From assembly GCA_017161075.1 (NCBI GenBank), contig CP046174.1:868001-932000 (forward strand): 64,000 nucleotides of DNA, read 5' to 3'. This document shows positions 8,183-15,836 of the stretch, in pieces; position 1 is the stretch's first letter; each line of letters opens with the position of its first letter. Below the pieces are notes generated by a model, which had not been told where the DNA came from, made no database searches, and saw nothing but the letters and a program-made list of their open reading frames with translations. Both the position numbers and the translations under genes were made by a program. The DNA is from Erysipelotrichaceae bacterium 66202529. GTDB lineage: Bacteria; Bacillota_I; Bacilli_A; Erysipelotrichales; Erysipelotrichaceae.

Positions 8183-8225
8183 GAACAGGTCATTGTGACG
8201 CAACACGTCATGTATGCCTGTTTTT
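8183..8225 (+). terminator. Terminator after the small membrane protein gene
   Basis: Outer stem AACAGG / CCTGTT and inner stem TGACG / CGTCA, followed by T5. Confidence 0.7.
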
Positions 8226-8715
8226 GTCATTATAATAGGAGAAAGCGTCTGATACGTTCTTTGTACTGTTTCTTTGAATGATGCAGTTTCATACACATGA
8301 AAAAACCATACAAGATATGCAGCCCTTGTACAGTTTAGAATACGTATAAATAATCAGAAGTGGATATAAATGACGGATAACGAATGATCATTTACTGAAA
8401 AGGAAGTACTAAAAAAGAAGGAAGCTCGAGTTATTATCTATAGAAGCATTCCTTCTTCTTTCGTTTTTTTACAGACACATCATTTACCGTTCTTCAATGA
8501 AAATCATAAGGCTGTATCGGTATCCTTTATGAAATATCAGCGGTAACTACTATTCACGATTTCCCCATCATATCGTAATGAGGACGCATAGAGCAGGAAC
8601 AGGGCAATAGCAGACTTCATAATCGTCATAGCTATTCCATCTGGACTACGTATGCTTTACTGCACATCGTCCTTTATGAGTAAACGTCATAAAGGCAATA
8701 AAGCTTTTAGATACA
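8226..8715. other. Intergenic with an orphan hairpin
   Basis: No credible gene. At 8413-8461 there is a stem GAAGGAA-GC / GC-TTCCTTC with an 18-base loop, followed by TTTCGTTTTTTT at 8459-8470, which has the form of an intrinsic terminator. It lies 190 bases beyond the previous terminator, with no coding sequence between them, so a short RNA could end here. No promoter of good spacing was found upstream. Confidence 0.4.
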
Positions 8716-9660
8716 TCATTTTTTATTTAATAATGAATCGATCAATTTATCAGGATCCTCATATTTTTTTTCTCTTTCACCATGATCTGTATAATCCCTT
8801 GTATAAATATCAAAGTAATCACTATATACAGATAAATTATCAGTTGTTGTTATTTTAGCCGCAAACAATGCTTCGGGATGTTGAAATAAAATTTCTGAAG
8901 TAAGCGGTGCAGCATCACTGCTTTCCTTCCAGCAGCCATCCGGCCCTACAGCACGTAAATCCTTGTTGATATGCGTATCTTCTTTGCCATCCACATAAAC
9001 GAATTTTTGCATCATCATGGAAATGTAATATTCCTCAGGGTACCAGCCCAGCTTAAATGTATCCGCAACATAACTGAAATTTTCCGCAAGTGTATTGGCG
9101 CTTTCTCTTGTTAACATAAACCAGGGACTACCGATACTGTAATGATCTGTTAAATTCCGTTTGATATGAAGCAAATCAAATATAGCGGCAGTGCCCTTTG
9201 ATAAAGCACGGATAAACTTGCTTGTTGGAAAAGCCAGCATATTTGTGAAAGGATAATAACGATCTGCTTTTTTTCTCAATGCTTGATCCTCATCACAGCT
9301 CACATAATAAAAATCCTTTCCATTGTTCTCTTTTAGAAAAGAAATGATTTCTGTTCTTGGTTTTACAGGCATCATACCATCGGTTAAATTGATAAAATAA
9401 TCGAATCCACCAATTTCCAAAGCTTCCTTCATCTGAATAATCGTTCCTCTGGCGAGTGACAGGTCACCACTTTGTCCGTATTCCTGACGTTTGGAGATGT
9501 GTACCCGTGGAAAGTCTGCATATACAAAGAAAATCTGATCTCTCAGGTCATTATCATTGATCATAATAAAAACATGATCTTCCTGTTTGGTTAGCTGATT
9601 AACAAGCTCAATAATTTCCTCATAATTTCTATCGGTATGTACTAAATAAGCTATTCTCAT
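8716..9660 (-). CDS. Beta-1,6-N-acetylglucosaminyltransferase-like protein (GT14, Core-2/I-branching family)
   Basis: A 314-residue protein resembling the Core-2/I-branching enzyme family: N-terminal MRIAYLVHTDRNYEE, then FPRVHISKRQEYGQSGDLSLARGTI, FDYFINLTDGMMPVKP, and YSIGSPWFMLTRESAN with GWYPEEYYISMMMQ, the order found in bacterial GT14 proteins. No signal peptide or membrane helix, so it acts in the cytosol or at the membrane face on a surface glycan. The start at 9660 has GGAGGAATTATTT upstream; the longer TTG start at 9675 overlaps that site. It stands alone, with no other glycan genes nearby. Acceptor unknown. Confidence 0.85.
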   Translation of the reverse strand: MRIAYLVHTDRNYEEIIELVNQLTKQEDHVFIMINDNDLRDQIFFVYADFPRVHISKRQEYGQSGDLSLARGTIIQMKEALEIGGFDYFINLTDGMMPVKPRTEIISFLKENNGKDFYYVSCDEDQALRKKADRYYPFTNMLAFPTSKFIRALSKGTAAIFDLLHIKRNLTDHYSIGSPWFMLTRESANTLAENFSYVADTFKLGWYPEEYYISMMMQKFVYVDGKEDTHINKDLRAVGPDGCWKESSDAAPLTSEILFQHPEALFAAKITTTDNLSVYSDYFDIYTRDYTDHGEREKKYEDPDKLIDSLLNKK

Positions 9661-10094
9661 AAATAATTCCTCCAATAGGGCTATTATATCATTGATTGAT
9701 TTGAATTCGTAGTGATATTCGTCATCTTCTTAATAAAGTAAAGGATAAAAGTTACTGTAGTCAATGCGTAAAACACAGGGAAATAGCATAGATTGTAAGA
9801 TATGCTATAGCGTTGCTCACGATAACAGTATTCTTTACCTGCGTATGATTAAAATCATGAAGCTGGTATTGATTATGAATTATAACAGGGAAAGAAAAGC
9901 TGAATGCAAGCATGAAAAACAGCTGATAATCTCTCCTTTGAAAACATGGCAGTATCACAGTTAGGTAAATTTGAAGTGTAGGAACGCGAAACGTGTACAG
10001 GTGCTTGCAGTAGATCGCAAGTGGAATGCATTGGCATCTCGCTCTTTTCATTTCGTCTGTCCTTTTCTTTTTTAGAATTTGTATTTCGTATGTG
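9661..10094. other. Intergenic, no gene seen
   Basis: About 430 bases between two minus-strand genes. Short frames on both strands lack ribosome sites and similarity. A TATAAT at 9683-9688 (minus strand) may be the -10 box for the GT14 gene, but its -35 is weak. Confidence 0.45.
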
Positions 10095-10139
10095 AAAAGA
10101 GATTTCTTCTATTACAGTCATAGCTTAGAAATCTCTTTG
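10095..10139 (-). terminator. Terminator-like hairpin after the SDR gene
   Basis: Stem AAAGAGATTTC / GAAATCTCTTT with a 20-base loop, 45 bases beyond the stop of the gene at 10184. The T tract is short, so it may act in either direction. Confidence 0.6.
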
Positions 10140-10183
10140 TCAATATTATTATTTATATGTGCTGTTTACATAGGGACTATGGG

Positions 10184-11053
10184 TTATTTCATCCATCCAA
10201 AATCCTTCAGACAGGCATCTACGTTTTCTTCAAAGGAACCAAAATCAATACCATGTGCTTTCAATTTGTCTGTATGCAGTCGATAATCCCGGAACCGGTC
10301 TGCATACCGCTCATGATTTGGAAGGATATACGCATCAATCTGTTCCTGTGTACAGCCCAGCTTTTGTGCTACGATCTTTGCGGATTCATACGTATTGTGT
10401 GTGTTTGTATCGGAAACGTGATATATACCTGTTGGCAGCTCCAGGATTTTATCGAATACATCTGCCAGCTTCTGCGCATAGGTCATACCTCTGATTTCGT
10501 TCACGGTGAACTTCGTTGGCTGCTGATAAAATACAGCATTCATGACATTGCGGATGATATTCGGTGACGCTTTGATCCCCGGACGGCTCATACCAAGCAT
10601 CCAGGAAAAGCGCAGTATGACATAGCTGTCCAGCATTGAGGTTATGAACCTCTCACACTCCACCTTGTGATTTCCATAGGCGGTAACAGAGCACAGCGGC
10701 GTATCCTCATGAAACGGCCCTGCCTCGGTTTTCCCGTTAAAGCACTGCTCGGTACTGATAAAAATCAGGCGAGCTTTTTTATCCTGACATGCTTTTGCGA
10801 TTTCCTGCGTGCATTCCACGTTGATCCGGTGTGTCAGCTCGGGATAATTCTCACAATCAGCTGTCTGTGCCATGGCGCCTGTATGGAATACATAATCGTA
10901 GGCATGCTCTGTAAACCATTTACGAACGGCTTCAATATCTCCTAAATCAAGATCTTTTCTCGTTAGGGAAACAATCTCCATGGTATCGTGTAACGCCTCT
11001 TTGACAAGGGAAGCGATAAAGCCGTTTCCACCCGTAATTACGATTTTTTTCAT
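10184..11053 (-). CDS. NAD(P)-dependent SDR reductase/epimerase of the RmlD type
   Basis: A 289-residue extended short-chain dehydrogenase. The nucleotide-binding motif is TGGNGFIA (residues 7-14), a serine/threonine of the active site lies in ISTEQCF, and the catalytic YxxxK is YGNHK. The substrate region resembles dTDP-4-dehydrorhamnose reductase (RmlD), but no other dTDP-rhamnose genes are present. Its start overlaps the deoC stop by four bases, so both are made from one message starting at the deoC promoter. Coupling to an aldolase suggests a catabolic role on a deoxy or keto sugar rather than cell-wall synthesis; that is inference. Confidence 0.85.
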   Translation of the reverse strand: MKKIVITGGNGFIASLVKEALHDTMEIVSLTRKDLDLGDIEAVRKWFTEHAYDYVFHTGAMAQTADCENYPELTHRINVECTQEIAKACQDKKARLIFISTEQCFNGKTEAGPFHEDTPLCSVTAYGNHKVECERFITSMLDSYVILRFSWMLGMSRPGIKASPNIIRNVMNAVFYQQPTKFTVNEIRGMTYAQKLADVFDKILELPTGIYHVSDTNTHNTYESAKIVAQKLGCTQEQIDAYILPNHERYADRFRDYRLHTDKLKAHGIDFGSFEENVDACLKDFGWMK

Positions 11054-11748
11054 AGTGATTCCCCCCGTTCAGCACGAAAGCCCTCTAAAATATGAATAGA
11101 GCTGCTGGTACCGATGCGCTCAGCACCTGCTTCTATCATCGCCTTGCAGGTTTCCCAGTCACGTACCCCGCCTGCAGCCTTGACCTTTACATCATCACCG
11201 ACGGTTTCCTTCATCAGACGCACATCCTCCAGCGTGGCTCCTCCGGTTCCAAATCCGGTGCTTGTTTTAATAAAATCCGGCTTTACGCTTTTTGCGATTT
11301 CCGCAAGCTTTTTGATTTCCTCTTTTTCCAGATAGCAATTCTCGAAAATAACCTTGCTGATTACCTGATGTGTGCGGCAGATTTCTGTGATTTGACGCAT
11401 TTCTTCTTCAATATACTCCCAATGTCCCATCTTTGCTTCTCCGATATTGATTACATAGTCAATCTCATCGGCACCATCCGCGATTGCCTGTTCTGTTTCC
11501 TTTACCTTGATATCCAGCACCGTCTGACCTAAAGGAAAGGATATGGCTGCACCTACATGTACATCACAGCCCTCCAGTAATTCCTTGCATAAGCGCACCT
11601 GTGCGGAATTGATAGCGACCATGGCAGTGCCAAGCTCGCGTGCTTCCTTACACAGCTTCTCAAAATCGGCTCTTGTTGCATATGCCTTCAAAAAGGTATG
11701 ATCTAAATATTTAGCGAGTGATTGTTCCGTTAGTGTATTGATATCCAT
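11050..11748 (-). CDS. deoC: Deoxyribose-phosphate aldolase
   Basis: A 232-residue class I aldolase of the DeoC family, which cleaves 2-deoxyribose-5-phosphate to glyceraldehyde-3-phosphate and acetaldehyde. Key motifs: DEIDYVINIG, the Schiff-base lysine in DFIKTSTGFGTGGAT, and the second lysine in VKAAGGVRDW. Ribosome site AAAGGAGGACATCTT precedes ATG 11748. It is the first gene of a two-gene unit with the SDR downstream, divergent from a GntR regulator, with a palindromic operator 16 bases before its start. The usual deo partners (deoB, deoD) are absent, so the real substrate could be a different deoxy-sugar phosphate. Confidence 0.93.
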   Translation of the reverse strand: MDINTLTEQSLAKYLDHTFLKAYATRADFEKLCKEARELGTAMVAINSAQVRLCKELLEGCDVHVGAAISFPLGQTVLDIKVKETEQAIADGADEIDYVINIGEAKMGHWEYIEEEMRQITEICRTHQVISKVIFENCYLEKEEIKKLAEIAKSVKPDFIKTSTGFGTGGATLEDVRLMKETVGDDVKVKAAGGVRDWETCKAMIEAGAERIGTSSSIHILEGFRAERGESL

Positions 11749-11763
11749 AAGATGTCCTCCTTT

Positions 11764-11777
11764 AATGTAATTACATT
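11764..11777. promoter_or_regulatory. GntR operator candidate AATGTAATTACATT
   Basis: A perfect 14-bp palindrome that begins right next to the deoC -10 box and covers its transcription start, an ideal position for repression. Its core equals the site at 3414-3423. Confidence 0.65.
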
Positions 11778-11803
11778 ATAACATTGTGAACAAAAGTTGT
11801 CAA
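11775..11803 (-). promoter_or_regulatory. deoC: Promoter of deoC-SDR
   Basis: On the minus strand TTGACA, 17-base spacer, TATAAT; near-consensus. Its -35 hexamer overlaps that of the divergent GntR promoter by five bases. Confidence 0.8.
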
Positions 11804-11825
11804 ACGGAAAGCAATCCGTTATAAT
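11797..11825 (+). promoter_or_regulatory. Promoter of the GntR regulator gene
   Basis: TTGTCA, 17-base spacer, TATAAT, ending 29 bases before ATG 11855. Confidence 0.8.
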
Positions 11826-11854
11826 TAAGATATTGTAAAAAGGAGTCGGACACT

Positions 11855-12613
11855 ATGGATGAGCGAATCGCAAAGCAGTTTACTATCAGCAAGGCATCAC
11901 CGGTACCTCTGTATTTTCAACTTAAAACACAGCTGGTGGAGCTATTGAAGCAGGGAATCTTTCAGGCAGGGGATAAGCTGCCAACCGAAGCGGAGTTCTG
12001 CGAGCTGCTGGATATTTCCCGTCCGACGGTACGTCAGGCATTTTCCGAATTGATCAATGAAGGGTATATTACCCGGCATAAGGCAAAGGGAACCTTTGTA
12101 TCCCGTCCGAAAATTGAAGGGTACTTCTTTCAGAAGCTGGGCAGCTTCGATGAGGAAATGCGCTCCTTGCATTTAACACCTTCCACACGGGTCATTATCA
12201 GCGAGGTGATTAAGAAACCAGAGGAATGCAGTGAGGTCTATCCGACAAGTGAGCGGGTATTTTATCTGCAGCGACTTCGTTATGCAGATCAGGAGGAAAT
12301 GGTGCTTGTGAATACCTTTGTTCCATATGAGAGATTTCAGGGAATCGAGCTGGAGAATTTTGAACAGGCTTCCTTATATGATATCCTTTCCCACCGCTAT
12401 CAGACAGAGGTTGCCTATGTAGATCGCAGCGTCGAGGCAAGAAAAGCCGGGCAGCGGGAACGCACGATTCTGAATATGGAGGAGGATGGCGTTTTAATGC
12501 ATGTGGAAACGGTAGCTTATACAGAGCAGGATGAGCCTGTGGAATATTCCATTGCGGAATATCGCGGAGATCGCAACAAGTTTAAAATGCGTCTGATTCG
12601 TAAAGAACAATAA
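11855..12613 (+). CDS. GntR-family (HutC subfamily) transcriptional regulator
   Basis: A 252-residue regulator. Residues about 15-80 form the GntR winged helix (VPLYFQLKTQLVELLKQG, then AGDKLPTEAEFCELLDISR and PTVRQAFSELINEG), and the rest is a UTRA ligand-binding domain (VFYLQRLRYADQEEMVLVNTF, EYSIAEYRGDRNKF). UTRA domains bind sugar phosphates or similar effectors. It is divergent from deoC and upstream of the isomerase operon, so it probably controls both through the TGTAATTACA palindrome. AAAAAGGAG precedes the start. Whether it represses or activates is not known, though the operator position favours repression. Confidence 0.92.
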   Translation: MDERIAKQFTISKASPVPLYFQLKTQLVELLKQGIFQAGDKLPTEAEFCELLDISRPTVRQAFSELINEGYITRHKAKGTFVSRPKIEGYFFQKLGSFDEEMRSLHLTPSTRVIISEVIKKPEECSEVYPTSERVFYLQRLRYADQEEMVLVNTFVPYERFQGIELENFEQASLYDILSHRYQTEVAYVDRSVEARKAGQRERTILNMEEDGVLMHVETVAYTEQDEPVEYSIAEYRGDRNKFKMRLIRKEQ

Positions 12614-12646
12614 CTGTCAGAATTTTGACAGCTTTTTTCTTTTTAC
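12614..12646 (+). terminator. Terminator after the first GntR gene
   Basis: Stem CTGTCA / TGACAG with a six-base loop followed by CTTTTTTCTTTTT, directly after the stop codon. Confidence 0.8.
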
Positions 12647-12649
12647 CGG

Positions 12650-12694
12650 TTGACAGAGAAACAGAAAAAAGTTACAATACAAGTGTAATTGACA
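12650..12694 (+). promoter_or_regulatory. Promoter and operator-like site of the isomerase operon
   Basis: TTGACA (12650-12655), 17-base spacer, TACAAT (12673-12678). TTACA at 12673 and TGTAA at 12684 lie seven bases apart, and TGTAATTGACA (12684-12694) is an imperfect version of the TGTAATTACA palindrome, just past the expected transcription start. Confidence 0.65.
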
Positions 12695-12723
12695 TAATGA
12701 TATAACAACTAGGAGGTGGTTAT

Positions 12724-13500
12724 ATGGAGTTTTATCCGGGATTTGATATTGAAAGCCGCACGCAGGATATGGAATTCCTTTACGGTGATGATGTGTTTGG
12801 GCCGCAGCCGGAGAAAAGAACATTGGAAGCAATTCGCTCCTCCCTGCAGGATCCAACCTGTACAGGGCCTGAAATACTTTACAGCATTGTTATGGATGTA
12901 GGAAGAAAGCAGGATAAAGCAGCGATTGAGGAACGTAATCTTCTGTATGGGGCAGTGACCTATGCAAAGGGAACACTCGGTAAGGAGCCGGTTCGCTCGC
13001 AGGGGCATATTCATGCAATTTCCCCTTCCTGTCAGTCGTCAACCTGTGAAGTTTATGAGATATGGGATGGAGAGGCATTTATCTATATGCAGGAATATGG
13101 TAAGGATGATGCAGGAAACTGTTATGCAGTGCACGCAAAGGCAGGAGAAGTCGTAATCGTTCCACCGGGCTGGGTACATGCGACAATCAATGCCAATGTG
13201 GAAAAGCCACTGACCTTTGGTGCCTGGTGCGTTCGTGATTTCGGATTTGATTATGAGGATGTTCGTGCTCATCATGGGATTGCTTATTTTCCAATCGTGA
13301 AGGAAGGTAATATTACCTGGGAAATAAATCCTGCTTATAAGCATGCAAAGCTGCATGTGATATCTGCACATGCATACCCGCAGTTTGCTTTGGAGCCGGG
13401 AAAACCAATCTATACACAGTTTGTTGAGGATCCAGACCGTTTTCTGTTTGTATCAAAACCGCAGCTAAAGGAAAAAGAATGGGAGGCATTTCATAAATGA
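12724..13500 (+). CDS. Cupin-type (archaeal-like) glucose-6-phosphate isomerase
   Basis: A 258-residue protein of the GPI cupin family, unrelated in fold to classical PGI. Metal-ligand motifs: RSQGHIHAISP, E in CEVYEIWDGEAF and H in PPGWVHATIN. Members interconvert glucose-6-phosphate and fructose-6-phosphate. The N-terminal 70 residues (with FGPQPEKRTLEAIRSSL) match the family's leading segment. AGGAGGTGGTTAT precedes ATG. The stop overlaps the next gene by four bases, so it is coupled to a second cupin isomerase. In Bacteria this form is uncommon next to classical PGI; a different hexose phosphate could be the true substrate. Confidence 0.86.
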   Translation: MEFYPGFDIESRTQDMEFLYGDDVFGPQPEKRTLEAIRSSLQDPTCTGPEILYSIVMDVGRKQDKAAIEERNLLYGAVTYAKGTLGKEPVRSQGHIHAISPSCQSSTCEVYEIWDGEAFIYMQEYGKDDAGNCYAVHAKAGEVVIVPPGWVHATINANVEKPLTFGAWCVRDFGFDYEDVRAHHGIAYFPIVKEGNITWEINPAYKHAKLHVISAHAYPQFALEPGKPIYTQFVEDPDRFLFVSKPQLKEKEWEAFHK

Positions 13501-14051
13501 ACATTATAGAACCAAAAGTAATCCATGATTTCCAGGATGTAATCAAAGGCAGTGAGGTCAATACCTCAAAGAAGCTGTACAAGGATGCGAAGGGCTTTTA
13601 TCGTACGAATGCTGAGCTTAAAGATGATACACTGATGTATGAGGTATATCACTATACACAGGGAGACGAAAAGCGTGCAGGTAATCTGAACTGGGGATTG
13701 ACCGTGCTGTATCCCGTGCTTGTAAACGGTGAGTGCAATATGACCCGTGGGCACTGGCACGAAAACAGAGAATGTGTGGAATTTTATTTCTGCCTTTCCG
13801 GTGAGGGACTACTGATGCTGATGGACGAGGATGGAACCACATGGGCGGAGAAAACCTATCCGGGTTCACTGCATCACATTGACGGACATCTGGCACACCG
13901 CCTGATCAATACAGGGGAGGAGCCGATGAAAATCGGAGCCTGCTGGCCATGTGATGCCGGTCATGATTATGCCGCTGTGGAAAAACAGCCATTTGGATAC
14001 CGTGTATATAAAGAAGAAGGAACGCTACGTTTTGAGAAAGTGGAGGACTAA
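13497..14051 (+). CDS. Second cupin-type glucose-6-phosphate isomerase
   Basis: A 184-residue protein, close to the usual length of single-domain archaeal cupin PGI. It has TRGHWHENRECVEFYFCLSGEG (two histidines and the glutamate ligand) and HHIDGHLAHRLINTGEEP with the last histidine. It is clearly a different branch from the 258-residue neighbour, so the pair is not a recent duplication. Overlap with the upstream gene is four bases and the gap to the downstream mannose-6-phosphate isomerase is two bases, so the three products are made together. They may form a hetero-complex or work on successive ketose/aldose steps; that is inference. Confidence 0.85.
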   Translation: MNIIEPKVIHDFQDVIKGSEVNTSKKLYKDAKGFYRTNAELKDDTLMYEVYHYTQGDEKRAGNLNWGLTVLYPVLVNGECNMTRGHWHENRECVEFYFCLSGEGLLMLMDEDGTTWAEKTYPGSLHHIDGHLAHRLINTGEEPMKIGACWPCDAGHDYAAVEKQPFGYRVYKEEGTLRFEKVED

Positions 14052-14053
14052 CA

Positions 14054-15793
14054 ATGCAAAGTAATTATAACAAATTTCCAACAACAAAAATCAAAGGACA
14101 TGAACAGGCTGCTGTTGTCGGCTACAGCAATATTCTAGACACCTTGAAAAAAGAAATACCATCCGGAAAATACATCGTAACCTGTGATGTTTACCCAGGT
14201 GTACGCGATGAAGAAATTTTGCCGGAGCTGGAAAAGCTGCAGCCGTCACTGCTTATCAATATGCTGGATGTATTCAAAGAAGAAAAGACAATTACAGAGC
14301 AGCTGAAATATATCCTTACCGATGACCGTGTATTTGGTAAGATGTATTATGGTGAGGTTTCCGACTTTATCGATATGGAAAAGCTGGAGGCTGCGAAGAA
14401 GCAGGTAGAGACTGCCGATGGTCTGGTGATTATTTACGGCTTTGGAGCATCTCTTGTAAATTCGGGGGATAAGCTGGTCTATTTCGATATGGCACGCTGG
14501 GAAATCCAGATGCGTTATCGCGCAGGTATGGGAAATTATAAGTGCAGTAATTACGATGAGGATCCTCTGCGCAAGAACAAACGCGGCTTCTTCATCGAGT
14601 GGCGTATTGCCGATAAACACAAAATGTCATTGTTTGAGGATATCGACTGGCTGATTGATACGAATAAGGCAAATGATCCGAAAATGATTCCAGGTACTGC
14701 TTTGCGCGACGCTTTGAAGCAGATCGCACAGCAGCCGTTCCGTACAGTTCCATATTTCGATCCAGGTGTATGGGGCGGACAGTGGATGAAGGAGGTCTGC
14801 GACCTTGACCGTGAAAAATCCAACTTTGCATGGAGCTTTGACGGTGTACCGGAAGAAAACTCCCTGTATCTGGAATTTGCGGATGCCGTTGTTGAAATCC
14901 CTGCGATGGATCTTGTGCTGTATCAGCCAAAGCCGTTACTGGGAGATCAGGTGTATGCACGCTTTGGTGCAGAATTTCCAATTCGTTTTGACTTCCTGGA
15001 TACCATGGGCGGTCAGAATCTGAGTCTGCAGGTACATCCGTTGACAGAATATATCAAGAAGCAGTTCGGTATGCAGTATACGCAGGATGAAAGCTACTAT
15101 ATGCTGGATGCCGGTGAGGGTGCATGCGTATACCTTGGATTAAAGGATGGGGTTGATCAGGAACAGATGATTGAGGATCTGCGCCGTGCCAATAAAGGAG
15201 AAATCACCTTTGATGCAGAAAAGTACATTAACAAATTCCCTGCGAAAAAGCATGATCATTTCCTGATTCCTGCCGGTACCTGCCACTGTTCCGGAAGCGA
15301 GGCAATGGTTCTGGAAATCAGTGCAACGCCGTATATCTTCACCTTCAAGCTGTGGGACTGGGGTCGTGTAGGTCTGGATGGAAGACCGAGACCGGTACAT
15401 GTGGAGCATGGCAAGGAAGTTATTCAGTGGGACCGCACAACAAAATGGTGTGAGGAAAACCTTGTCAATGCCATTCATGAGGTGAAGCGTACAGAGGATT
15501 ATGTGGAAGAGCATACCGGTCTGCATGAGCTGGAATTTATTGAAACCAGAAGATACTGGACAGAAACCATCACTCATCATGATACAAAGGGTACTGTCAA
15601 TATGCTGAATCTGGTAGAAGGCAGAGAAGCGGTTGTAGAAAGTGAAGATGGTGCATTTGAACCATTCGTTGTACATTATGCGGAAACCTTCATCGTTCCG
15701 GCAAGTACCGGTAGATATACGATTCGCCCATATGGAGAGTCTGTTGGCAGCAAGATTGGAATTATGAAAGCTTATGTAAGAAATAACTCCTAA
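14054..15793 (+). CDS. Mannose-6-phosphate isomerase (class I) with an N-terminal nucleoside-kinase-like domain
   Basis: A 579-residue protein, nearly twice the normal isomerase length. The C-terminal part (from about residue 230) is a class I isomerase: FDPGVWGGQWMKEV, zinc motif LSLQVHPLTEY, ESYYMLDAGEG, HFLIPAGTCHCSG, then MVLEISATPYIFTFKLWDWGR. The N-terminal about 220 residues (GLVIIYGFGASLVNSGDKLV, then a stretch with RWEIQMRYRAG and FFIEWRIADKHK) resemble the late part of a uridine-kinase-like fold, but I see no clear Walker A loop. It ends a three-gene isomerase operon; GGAGGACTAACA precedes the ATG. Similar long forms exist in other gut anaerobes to my knowledge; the extra domain's role is unknown. 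Confidence 0.87.
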   Translation: MQSNYNKFPTTKIKGHEQAAVVGYSNILDTLKKEIPSGKYIVTCDVYPGVRDEEILPELEKLQPSLLINMLDVFKEEKTITEQLKYILTDDRVFGKMYYGEVSDFIDMEKLEAAKKQVETADGLVIIYGFGASLVNSGDKLVYFDMARWEIQMRYRAGMGNYKCSNYDEDPLRKNKRGFFIEWRIADKHKMSLFEDIDWLIDTNKANDPKMIPGTALRDALKQIAQQPFRTVPYFDPGVWGGQWMKEVCDLDREKSNFAWSFDGVPEENSLYLEFADAVVEIPAMDLVLYQPKPLLGDQVYARFGAEFPIRFDFLDTMGGQNLSLQVHPLTEYIKKQFGMQYTQDESYYMLDAGEGACVYLGLKDGVDQEQMIEDLRRANKGEITFDAEKYINKFPAKKHDHFLIPAGTCHCSGSEAMVLEISATPYIFTFKLWDWGRVGLDGRPRPVHVEHGKEVIQWDRTTKWCEENLVNAIHEVKRTEDYVEEHTGLHELEFIETRRYWTETITHHDTKGTVNMLNLVEGREAVVESEDGAFEPFVVHYAETFIVPASTGRYTIRPYGESVGSKIGIMKAYVRNNS

Positions 15794-15794
15794 A

Positions 15795-15816
15795 ATGTAC
15801 GTATACATGATATAAT
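15795..15816 (+). promoter_or_regulatory. Operator-like palindrome and -10 box before the second GntR gene
   Basis: ATGTACGTATACAT (15795-15808) is a near-palindrome with ATGTA/TACAT arms, two bases ahead of TATAAT (15811-15816). The layout suits autoregulation by the downstream GntR protein. No good -35 box is visible. Confidence 0.5.
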
Positions 15817-15836
15817 AATCACATGGAGGTGACTTC

